10,784 nucleotides of DNA from Bacteroidota bacterium (GTDB taxonomy: Bacteria > Bacteroidota > Bacteroidia > Bacteroidales > UBA12481): contig JAUVKA010000088.1 in NCBI GenBank assembly GCA_030592205.1, positions 1 to 10,784 on the forward strand. Reading direction: 5' to 3'. Made by a program: the position numbers and the translations under genes. Below, in pieces: positions 1 to 5,564 of the stretch. The number at the start of each line of letters is the position of its first letter. Position 1 is the first letter of the stretch. The notes under the pieces were generated by a model that did no database searches, was not told where the DNA came from, and worked only from the letters and a program-made list of their open reading frames with translations.

Positions 1-6
1 AAAGGT

Positions 7-81
7 TTGTAAGGCATTAAAAACCAGAGATAAAGAGTTAGGGTCAGCAAGTATCAGCAAATAACGGATAATGCCTTACAA
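7..81. repeat. 13-bp inverted repeat beside the tRNA-derived att core
   Basis: TTGTAAGGCATTA at 7-19 is the exact reverse complement of TAATGCCTTACAA at 69-81. The right arm runs into the anticodon-loop part of the tRNA fragment. Between the arms, TCAGCAA occurs twice (44-50 and 54-60), ten bases apart. Inverted core-type sites and short direct arm-type repeats are typical of DNA bound by tyrosine recombinases at attachment sites, so I infer an integrase-binding region. The arms lie 49 bp apart, so this is unlikely to be a simple RNA hairpin. Confidence 0.55.
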
Positions 82-116
82 GCAGGGGGTCACTGGTTCG
101 AATCCAGTATCGCCCA
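72..116 (+). other. 3' fragment of tRNA-Val(TAC); putative attachment (att) site
   Basis: Bases 72-116 read as the 3' part of a tRNA. They give the 3' end of the anticodon stem-loop with loop CTTACAA (anticodon TAC, valine), then GCAGG, a variable loop, a perfect T arm (CTGG-TTCGAAT-CCAG) and the acceptor strand ATCGCCC with discriminator A. The 5' half is absent: upstream there is no D arm and no GGGCGAT acceptor strand, and the two outermost pairs of the anticodon stem are broken. A tRNA 3' end joined to foreign upstream DNA is what integration by a tRNA-targeting recombinase leaves at the far end of an element. By that polarity the element would lie to the left of base 72. The valine identity rests on the anticodon loop only. 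Confidence 0.8.
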
Positions 117-123
117 CAGAACA

Positions 124-155
124 AAAGCAAAGGGGCTGTTAGGCCCTGGCTTTTT
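124..155 (+). terminator. Rho-independent terminator-like hairpin after the tRNA end
   Basis: AAAGC...AGGG at 124-134 can pair with CCCT...GCTTT at 144-153, with small internal mismatches, followed at once by a T run (151-155). Its place just after the tRNA 3' end fits the terminator of the original tRNA gene, carried along with the attachment core. The pairing is imperfect. Confidence 0.5.
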
Positions 156-161
156 GTTAAT

Positions 162-527
162 GTGAAAGCCCCCCCAAGGAAGCCCGGCCGACGAAGGAGG
201 ACGGACAATCCAGTATCGCCCACTGACACAGGCCGTAATAAAGAATGGATTACGGCCTTAGTTATTTATGATGAGGAGAGGAATTCGCTAGCTGCGTTGG
301 AAAATCGTTTTAGCAAAGAGGAGCTTAGGATTAAATTGAAGGAAACGATTGAGATATACGGGAAACCAAATGTCATCAGATACTTACATTATTGGAGTAC
401 TGATATTTTGGTAGCGCTCAGATATTTCTGTCACGATAATGGTATTAGACTTAAAGAACAGGACCCCAAGAGGGGAGTCCTTCCTTATAAGGAGGATTAT
501 AAAAGAATCAAGGGGCTGCTTGATTAG
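162..527 (+). CDS. Hypothetical protein, probably a truncated C-terminal fragment
   Basis: The open frame runs from an ATG at 162 to TAG at 525-527 (121 codons). I do not recognise the product. The first 30 or so codons cross the G+C-rich stretch, the tRNA-end repeat and the hairpin, so the annotated start is probably an accident of integration. From about codon 27 (GRNKEWITALVIYDEE) the composition looks like real protein: charged, predicted mostly helical, ending in a lysine-rich tail. There is no in-frame ATG after the hairpin. I infer that the element junction removed the 5' end of a gene and left the C-terminal 90 or so residues. It converges with rloB, with about 70 bp between the stop codons. 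Confidence 0.35.
   Translation: MKAPPRKPGRRRRTDNPVSPTDTGRNKEWITALVIYDEERNSLAALENRFSKEELRIKLKETIEIYGKPNVIRYLHYWSTDILVALRYFCHDNGIRLKEQDPKRGVLPYKEDYKRIKGLLD
207..223 (+). repeat. Second copy of the tRNA 3' end (17-bp direct repeat)
   Basis: AATCCAGTATCGCCCAC at 207-223 repeats 101-117 exactly, 106 bp downstream. It carries only the distal T arm and the acceptor strand of the tRNA-Val. The sequence before it (about 165-206) is unusually G+C-rich, includes a run of seven C (169-175), and does not look like tRNA. I infer a second, nested or older, integration scar, so that 118-206 may be a residue of a separate insertion. Confidence 0.65.
231..257 (+). other. Perfect 9-bp stem hairpin after the second tRNA-end copy
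   Basis: GGCCGTAAT (231-239) pairs perfectly with ATTACGGCC (249-257) around a 9-base loop. It lies 7 bases after the second tRNA-end repeat, as the terminator-like hairpin follows the first copy. The sequence after it is TTAGTTATTTA, not a clean T run, so terminator function is uncertain. It could be the original chromosomal terminator of the tRNA gene or part of a recombination site. Confidence 0.4.
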
Positions 528-596
528 AGAATAATTTTAGCACTTTCCGCTCTCGCTTGTTTAGTTAACGTTTAGGTTTAAGCACTTTAGTGTCAA

Positions 597-1148
597 TTAC
601 TTTTTACTATCCTCGAGTATCTTTATAAGTTCATAAATATTTGAGGATGGATTATTAAATAATTCTTTTTGTTTAGCTCTTTTACTAGCCTCTGCACATC
701 TTTCGTTTAATTTTTCTTTTAGTTTCTGGTCTAAAGCTCCTTTTTTATAGTTGTTGTGATTTCTATTGCAGAGTTCTTTGATGCAATCATCAGTAGTAAT
801 GTTTGCAGTTTGATTTTTATAGTGCAGTAAAAACCAAAGTTCAATTGAGGGATTAGATGCTAATAATTTTGCAGATTTTATTTTTATTAACCGGTTAAGA
901 ACTTCAATTACATCAGCGTCATACATCAAAAAATCGATATCCTTTTCGTGTGTTGGCTTGCCCCTTTTGTGTCTTCTAATTAATTTTTCATCTATATTAC
1001 TTCCAATTATTTTAGGAACAATCTCGATTTGAATCCGATATTTGGAACGAAGAAAGCATACATAAGATTCTTCAGTTTTCCCTTCGCAAAAAACCCAAAA
1101 ATGTGGTTTAATCTTTTTCTCTTTCGATACTTGTCTTTTCCTACCCAT
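597..1148 (-). CDS. rloB: RloB-family protein (TOPRIM-like partner of RloA ATPase)
   Basis: This 183-aa protein is the second gene of a minus-strand operon; its ATG overlaps the rloA stop by 8 bases (ATGGGTAG), implying translational coupling. The RloB family marks are visible: CEGKTEES at 21-28 (candidate catalytic Glu22), the acidic motif YDADV at 76-80 (Asp77 and Asp79), SNPSIELWFLLHY at 98-110, and NPSSNIYELI near the C-terminus (166-175). The Glu followed by a DxD pair resembles the metal site of TOPRIM nucleases. RloB proteins usually follow an AAA ATPase. They are found in restriction loci and, to my knowledge, in abortive-infection pairs such as lactococcal AbiL. Nuclease activity is inferred, not shown. 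The length is close to complete for the family. Confidence 0.88.
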   Translation of the reverse strand: MGRKRQVSKEKKIKPHFWVFCEGKTEESYVCFLRSKYRIQIEIVPKIIGSNIDEKLIRRHKRGKPTHEKDIDFLMYDADVIEVLNRLIKIKSAKLLASNPSIELWFLLHYKNQTANITTDDCIKELCNRNHNNYKKGALDQKLKEKLNERCAEASKRAKQKELFNNPSSNIYELIKILEDSKK

Positions 1149-2397
1149 TTATAATAGATTTTAGGTTTTCAATAGAATCATTTACGAAAGGAACTGCATC
1201 GAATCGTCCTTGTAAATAGGCTTTTTCTACATCCATAGTATCCCTAAAGTCGCTATAGTCATATAGCGAATATAAATCGGTAGAAGCATCTTCCTTCTTA
1301 TTTACAAAATAGATCTGGTCTTTGCGAAATCTTGTTAGATTCAAAAATCTGGTATTATGAGTTGTGCAAATTAACTGTGCTTTGGCGCCTGCACGAAATA
1401 GGTTAAAAATATATTCAATAATATCTGTGTGCAAACTTTCACCAATCTCGTCAATCAGTAATACCTTGTTGTTGGTAACAATATTCAAGATATTCAACAT
1501 CATTACGAAGAGTTTTTTAGTGCCATCCGACTCTTCGGTAATTAAATCAAATCCTACCCTAGGGTCAGCCTTATGATATGTCTTTATTTGTAAAGCATCT
1601 TGAATAACATCTTCTACGGATAATGTTAAGTCTTCATGATTCGCATTAAAATTCTTTCCTTGTTGTTTTATCTTTCTGATTTTAATATCTGTTATATCAC
1701 TATCTGCAATCCTTAATGCCTCCAAAAGTTGTTGCTTGTATTTATTAAAAAGATTTTCTATTTGAGGAGCATTGTGTCCCAGGTATCCAAGAATAAAAGT
1801 AGTGTTGAAGTAGTTAAAGACATTTTTTGCTATATCTCTGTCCATTTGGCTAGCGCGTGAGATGTAAAGTGTTTTGTTCGAAGTGTTGTCAGCAACATCT
1901 AAAGGTCGTTTAATTACGGAACCAAATGAATATTTTTCTTTTTTTGTTTTTCCTAATCGTTCATCCCGAGTAAAAATTTTCGTTATTCTTCCTTTGGGAT
2001 AATAGTATAAACTTTCAGTTACAATACTATTTTGCATTAGAGAAAAGGTATATTCATATTCAATATCATTATTGACAAAACGTATGAAATAATTACTCAG
2101 TTTTTTATTGGAGTTTCCAAATTTGAATTTCTTGAAATTAAACAACACATTTTCATTGTGGTTATGAGAGTTTAATACCATCATGCTGCAAAAACGAATA
2201 GCTTTTATAATATTGCTTTTTCCTGAGGCGTTTGCACCATACATGGCAACTGTTTTCAGCACATTTGTTTTATCAAACTTTGTAAGGTTATTCTTGAGTG
2301 CCTTTGCATTTTTAGATTTAATATTTGCTGCTCTTAAATCAAGCACAATTTCTTTCTTAATGGAGAAAAAGTTACTTAAGCGTATTTCTAGTACCAT
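1141..2397 (-). CDS. rloA: RloA-like AAA15/AAA21 family ATPase
   Basis: This 418-aa ATPase has an ABC/SMC-like head. It begins MVLEIRLSNFFSIK, the usual strand-and-'NF.S' start of AAA15 proteins. Walker A is GANASGKS at 54-61. A signature-like ESDGTKKL stretch precedes Walker B (VLLIDE, 312-317, with Asp316 and Glu317), and the H-loop histidine is in TTHNTRFL (His347). I place the start at 2397, not at the in-frame ATG at 2481. The extra 28 residues are hydrophobic and unlike the family, and the best promoter lies inside that extension. The frame overlaps rloB by 8 bases. Known family members act with RloB as a two-component anti-phage module, the ATPase acting as sensor or controller. That role is inferred here. 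The gene is very A+T-rich. Confidence 0.88.
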   Translation of the reverse strand: MVLEIRLSNFFSIKKEIVLDLRAANIKSKNAKALKNNLTKFDKTNVLKTVAMYGANASGKSNIIKAIRFCSMMVLNSHNHNENVLFNFKKFKFGNSNKKLSNYFIRFVNNDIEYEYTFSLMQNSIVTESLYYYPKGRITKIFTRDERLGKTKKEKYSFGSVIKRPLDVADNTSNKTLYISRASQMDRDIAKNVFNYFNTTFILGYLGHNAPQIENLFNKYKQQLLEALRIADSDITDIKIRKIKQQGKNFNANHEDLTLSVEDVIQDALQIKTYHKADPRVGFDLITEESDGTKKLFVMMLNILNIVTNNKVLLIDEIGESLHTDIIEYIFNLFRAGAKAQLICTTHNTRFLNLTRFRKDQIYFVNKKEDASTDLYSLYDYSDFRDTMDVEKAYLQGRFDAVPFVNDSIENLKSIING

Positions 2398-2425
2398 TTT
2401 AAATGTTGTATTTGTAAATATATTG

Positions 2426-2456
2426 CAAATTAAGGTGATAAAATAGAAATAACAAA
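2426..2456 (-). promoter_or_regulatory. Bacteroidota-type promoter candidate for rloAB
   Basis: Read on the minus strand, TTTG (2456-2453) is followed after 19 bases by TTAATTTG (2433-2426), one mismatch from the Bacteroidota -7 element TAnnTTTG. This would start transcription near 2420, about 20 bases before the rloA ATG at 2397. No Shine-Dalgarno site is seen, which is normal for the phylum. Confidence 0.55.
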
Positions 2457-2606
2457 TTTTATTCAATATTTTGTTTGTCATGTGGGTTTTGAATCTTTGA
2501 AATCTGTTCGTCGAACCATGAGTATAAATCCCCCTTACCCTGAATCCTCTATGATTTCTCAGTTTGCCGGTGTACTGCCATTAAAATATTATCGAATTTA
2601 TTTGCG

Positions 2607-3253
2607 CACCAGGAAAAGCGTATTTGGTTGCTGGATCCCCGGAATAATTACATCAATCCTAATAGAGTTGCTGAAGGAACTTTTCCCAGATTGTCACTCG
2701 AAGAAGTTGAAGGTAAGCACGTGTTGCTAATATGGGCTACGGCAGAAAGCCACCGTCCTTACGAAGTGCCACAGAATGTGCTGGCAAAGTGAAGTCGTAC
2801 AAGTACAGAAACCGGCGCATAGGCGAATTTATCAAGGAGCTGCAACTAACCGAGGTAAGGGGAGCAGAAATACCCACGATTAAAAATGCGATGGCAAGAA
2901 ATGGTTCTGATCCGGCCATCTTTGACACGGATGAACCTCAGAGAAGCTACTTCTTTGTGGAAATCCCTATCCATCCTGCTTTTTTAACACAAGATAAGGT
3001 AGAAAGTTCGGGGATAAGTTCGGGGATAAGTTCGGTGATAACTAAACAAAAGTTGGGTGATAAGTTGGGTAAAAGCGAATGGAAAATACTTGAATTGATT
3101 TACAGTGATGATACAATTTCAATAGTAACAATGGCAGGTATCTTAGGAATTAGTACAACAGCAATAGAGAATAATATTAATAAACTGAAGGCCAAGATGT
3201 TGCTCGATCGAATTGGTAGCCCGCATGGAGGTAAATGGAAAATTAATGAATAA
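2607..3253 (+). pseudogene. Remnant of Schlafen/AlbA_2 ATP-binding transcriptional regulator
   Basis: Two frames must be joined to read this gene. In the frame of base 2607, codons from about 2607 to 2789 give IWLLDPRNNYINPNRVAEG, then an EVEGKHVLLIWATAESHRPYE stretch typical of the end of an AlbA_2 (Schlafen-type) domain, and then TGA at 2790. In the frame of 2732-3253, codons from about 2792 give KYRNRRIGEFIKELQLTE..GAEIPTI..AMARNG, the C-terminal part of the HATPase_c_4-like domain of the same family. A C-terminal winged helix follows (about 3060-3250; KSEWKILELIYSD, TTAIENNINKLKAKMLLDRIG). The start of AlbA_2 and the middle of the protein are missing, so there was an internal deletion plus a frame change near 2787-2792. 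Intact relatives are several hundred residues long. It diverges from rloA. The remnant is probably non-functional, although the downstream frame could still encode a small winged-helix protein. Confidence 0.72.
3005..3040 (+). repeat. 12-bp tandem repeat, three copies, inside the AlbA_2 remnant
   Basis: AGTTCGGGGATA is repeated at 3005-3016 and 3017-3028, with one substitution at 3029-3040. Two related degenerate units (AGTTGGGTGATA and a partial one) follow from 3051. It encodes the SSGISSGISS hinge between the ATPase-like region and the winged helix. Such Ser-Gly-Ile linkers are common in this family, and the unit is a multiple of three, so copy number can change without a frameshift. Confidence 0.8.
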
Positions 3254-3345
3254 AATAGAAGGAGCACTAAATAAAAGATTTCAAATCAAGTAGGCCGATA
3301 CTTCGACTTACCTAAGAAGTAATTATTCTCTACCGAAATCAACCC

Positions 3346-3376
3346 TAAAAATTGGCAGCATTTTAATTTTGCTGCC
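3346..3376 (-). terminator. Rho-independent terminator of the Fic transcription unit
   Basis: On the minus strand GGCAGCA (3376-3370) pairs with TGCTGCC (3360-3354) over a 9-base A+T-rich loop, followed by AATTTTTAGG. The 7-bp G+C-rich stem and T run make it a good terminator for transcription coming from the Fic gene. It also lies after the plus-strand AlbA_2 remnant but has a weaker T tract in that direction. Confidence 0.65.
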
Positions 3377-3402
3377 GAAATATAGTTTTGTAAAAAAAGA
3401 AG

Positions 3403-3456
3403 CTATTCCTTGAATGAATTCAACCAATCTTCAGTAAAGCATTTCTTGCTAATCAT
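3403..3456 (-). pseudogene. Stub of a second gene after fic, possibly AbiEii-like N-terminus
   Basis: A 17-codon minus-strand frame reads MISKKCFTEDWLNSFKE and then TAG. The same frame is open further upstream (from a TTG near 3507), with an earlier ATG at 3465. The peptide resembles, from memory, the first residues of AbiEii/AbiGii-type nucleotidyltransferase toxins of Bacteroidota, which start with a similar 'CFT..W...F' stretch. It lies directly after the Fic gene, where a toxin-antitoxin partner would sit, and is cut off shortly before the terminator. I infer that most of a second operon gene was deleted. The peptide is short, so the family assignment is weak. Confidence 0.3.
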
Positions 3457-3527
3457 CAGCACCATGTATTCTATCAAGGTAGCGTCCCGTTTTTTAATTT
3501 TCAATTATGCAGTCCTTATTAGTTTCT

Positions 3528-5081
3528 TTATTTGGTCAATTTTGCAATAGGATTTCCTTTAAGTCCGGCTACAACCAACCACGCAACAAATTGAGCAAAT
3601 GGCTTTATATCCTGATCTACACTGGCACTTTCTAAAGCATTCATGTAATTATCTCTTTCTTCAACTGGGATTACAGTCCAGGGATATCCACCGGAAGCCA
3701 ACATTGCATTCATAAGAAACCGTCCCATGCGTCCATTACCATCCATGTATGGATGTATATAGACAAAAATGAAATGCCCTAATACTGCTCGCACACAAGG
3801 ATGTGTTTCAGCTTCCAAAAGTTCAAATAGTAATGGCATTGCGTCTCGTACAGCATCCTTATTGATAGGAGTGTGTTTAGATTGTCCGATAAAAACCTGA
3901 TTGTTCCGATATCCTGCCAAATCAGATGGCTTTAATAATCCCACAGTAACACTTGGTCCAAATAACTCTCTGTACCAATCACCATGTTCAGTATCCGCCA
4001 CCTTGCCGGCATTCTTTCCATCCAAAATTTTGCGGATGCTCTTTTGTACTGCTTGAAATGCTTGCCAGTATCCACGGGCTGCCATGGCGTCTGTTTGCTT
4101 TTTATCCTCTTCATTGCCTTCTACATCCCATTCACCTGATCGTACACGTTCAATCAATGCTGGAGTAACTGTATATTTTTCAATCGATAGAGAATGATAG
4201 GCATCTGTAGTATAGAGTTCTTCTATATGCTCCAGGAATGTTTCTTTATCAAAAGGAATACCTGGTGCTTTGGGAAAAACTTCTATGATGATGTTCCTCA
4301 TTTCATGCCACATGAGTTTTATTCGGTTGACATATGGTGATTTTTCCCGAAAGTTGAATTTAATTGTTGTCGGTTCTTTGAAAGGATCTTTTTCTCTAAC
4401 ATCATACCCTGCAGACTTCATAGTCTTTAGAATATCATCTGCAATCTTTTCTTGTCCAAGGTTTCTATAGGCTCCGGCAAGTCTTCCAGCAATTTTGGAA
4501 TGTCCTCCATCCAAAAGTATGGTAAGCAATTCAGAAGCATCTTTAATCATCATGAGGGCCGATCGTCCATCAGTAGATTGGCCAGCAAAAAATGATGGAG
4601 CACAATGTACTATTGATGAAGGTAAGTTTACCATTCGCACACCCTTCCATTCTTCAACTTCTGCCTTTTCTGGAAGAGGTGATTTCATGACAAATATGGA
4701 CGTACCAAAAAGCAATTCAGTTGGTAGATTATTACCTATTGTACTTCTTATTATCAGTTGCTTAGGTACAGAATTATTGCCAGCGTGCAACATCAACGAT
4801 TGTTCTGCAGATATACAGTAGTCCTCTCCGTATCGATCTTCAAGATAGCGCGCGCAGAATCCCCAAAATGAAACATACCAGGAAGTACTATCCCCTTGTC
4901 GCTCTTCATGGGGCGCAGATATATACCAACCCTTTATGACTTCACGTATAAATCCATTTTCCACAAGTCGTTCTCTATGCACTCTGGACAGGTCACTTGC
5001 CTTGATACCTACAATCCCATTATCCTGAAGCTCTTTCAGCTTTTCTAAGGATTCGGCCATTTTTTCTCCTGGTGTTGCCAT
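3528..5081 (-). CDS. Fic family protein with N-terminal AbiEi-like HTH region
   Basis: This 517-aa Fic (filamentation induced by cAMP) protein is a probable AMP-transferase acting on protein targets in the cytoplasm. The catalytic motif HPYMDGNGRMGR is at 443-454 with His443. The preceding flap-like stretch RNNQVFIGQSKHTP is at 393-406. An inhibitory-helix candidate, SLSIEK at 297-302 (Ser297 and Glu301), fits the SxxxE core of class II Fic proteins but has Lys302 where Gly or Asn is usual. Residues 10-60 (KLKELQDNGIVGIKASDLSR...GWYIS) look like a winged helix, and 60-230 resembles the AbiEi-type antitoxin region, so DNA binding and autoregulation are plausible. The start is at 5081; the ATG at 5060 is an alternative. 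A stub of a second gene and a terminator follow, and a 24-bp tandem repeat lies just upstream. All FIC catalytic residues are present, so it is probably functional. Confidence 0.88.
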   Translation of the reverse strand: MATPGEKMAESLEKLKELQDNGIVGIKASDLSRVHRERLVENGFIREVIKGWYISAPHEERQGDSTSWYVSFWGFCARYLEDRYGEDYCISAEQSLMLHAGNNSVPKQLIIRSTIGNNLPTELLFGTSIFVMKSPLPEKAEVEEWKGVRMVNLPSSIVHCAPSFFAGQSTDGRSALMMIKDASELLTILLDGGHSKIAGRLAGAYRNLGQEKIADDILKTMKSAGYDVREKDPFKEPTTIKFNFREKSPYVNRIKLMWHEMRNIIIEVFPKAPGIPFDKETFLEHIEELYTTDAYHSLSIEKYTVTPALIERVRSGEWDVEGNEEDKKQTDAMAARGYWQAFQAVQKSIRKILDGKNAGKVADTEHGDWYRELFGPSVTVGLLKPSDLAGYRNNQVFIGQSKHTPINKDAVRDAMPLLFELLEAETHPCVRAVLGHFIFVYIHPYMDGNGRMGRFLMNAMLASGGYPWTVIPVEERDNYMNALESASVDQDIKPFAQFVAWLVVAGLKGNPIAKLTK

Positions 5082-5086
5082 CTATT

Positions 5087-5184
5087 CCTGTATTGTTTCT
5101 ATTATTTGACGCTGTGCTATTGTTATTAATAAGCGCTGTTGTAATATTATTATTTAATGCTGTGCGATTGTTATTAATTAGCGC
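5087..5184. repeat. 24-bp tandem repeat array (3-4 copies) upstream of fic
   Basis: Units begin at 5111, 5135 and 5159. The outer two (GCTGTGC[T/G]ATTGTTATTAAT plus AAGC or TAGC) are nearly identical, and the middle one keeps GCTGT, ATTATTA and the spacing. A weaker fourth unit appears to start at 5087. Each good unit carries the small palindrome TTAATAA or TTAATTA. The array begins five bases before the fic ATG and lies between it and the promoter candidate, so it would be in the 5' leader. Iteron-like operators near toxin-antitoxin genes are common, and I infer that it may bind the N-terminal helix-turn-helix of the Fic protein. Confidence 0.7.
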
Positions 5185-5214
5185 AAGTTAAGTTAAAGTT
5201 TATTGATTTACAAA
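5184..5214 (-). promoter_or_regulatory. Promoter candidate for fic
   Basis: On the minus strand TTTG (5214-5211) is followed after about 20 bases by TAACTTG (5190-5184), a partial match to TAnnTTTG with near-consensus spacing. Transcription would start near 5178 and run through the 24-bp repeats before reaching the ATG at 5081. The -7 match is imperfect. Confidence 0.35.
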
Positions 5215-5367
5215 GGACTACGACTAGAGAAGTGACTTGGAGCAAATACTAATCATTGCCAATAATCGCTTTTATTAATGAATCTATGGCACACCACGAT
5301 TGTATATAAATATTACGTGATATTCACAGGCTATTTTGTTTAGAACAAGGTTGCCAGAGATAGAGTT

Positions 5368-5541
5368 TTACTCAATATTCAAATTTTCACTGGCAATGCT
5401 CAGAACATCGTTACTGAATTCATTAAGGTAAATATTAGTGGTTTCCTCGCTGGAATGCCCCATCATTGGTGCTGCTCAAGGTCCTTTTTGACGGACTATT
5501 TGAGGCAATCTTGAACCAGAGGTGATGAAGTATTTAAATGT
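5368..5541 (-). pseudogene. C-terminal remnant of a tyrosine recombinase (integrase)
   Basis: One minus-strand frame reads TFKYFITSGSRLPQIVRQKG, an in-frame TGA, then MMGHSSEETTNIYL and NEFSNDVLSIASENLNIE before TAA at 5370-5368. GHSS followed nine residues later by tyrosine (codon at 5430-5428) is the conserved end of phage-integrase catalytic domains, with the nucleophilic Tyr. The preceding stretch resembles the helix after the RHxF box. The arm-binding and N-terminal catalytic parts are missing, another stop lies just upstream (5544-5542), and 'LLGHSS'-type context is disrupted, so this is a dead gene. It lies 23 bp beyond the stop of the T9SS gene and probably marks one edge of a former mobile element. 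Confidence 0.75.
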
Positions 5542-5564
5542 TTATGCAGCTATTTTGACTTGAA

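Noticed and set aside
72..116. Functional tRNA-Val gene
   Set aside because: No D arm, no 5' acceptor strand and a broken anticodon stem; only the 3' half is present.
44..229. Minus-strand frame of 61 codons across the tRNA fragment (contains WIRTSDPLLVR)
   Set aside because: It is the antisense reading of the tRNA T arm, a well-known false ORF, and crosses the two tRNA-end repeats.
2398..2481. 28-residue N-terminal extension of the RloA ATPase
   Set aside because: Hydrophobic, unlike AAA15 proteins, and contains the likely promoter; the ATG at 2397 gives the normal family start.
2482..2730. 82-codon plus-strand ORF as a separate gene
   Set aside because: The recognisable AlbA_2 residues are in a different frame over the same bases, so this frame is a shadow.
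2737..2928. Minus-strand ORF of 63 codons
   Set aside because: Antisense to the conserved HATPase-like segment of the AlbA_2 remnant.
3954..4821. Plus-strand and alternative-frame ORFs inside the Fic gene
   Set aside because: Shadows of the Fic frame, which holds the complete FIC motif and continuous homology-like sequence.
5087..5184. CRISPR array
   Set aside because: The 24-bp units are directly adjacent with no unique spacers, and no cas gene is present.
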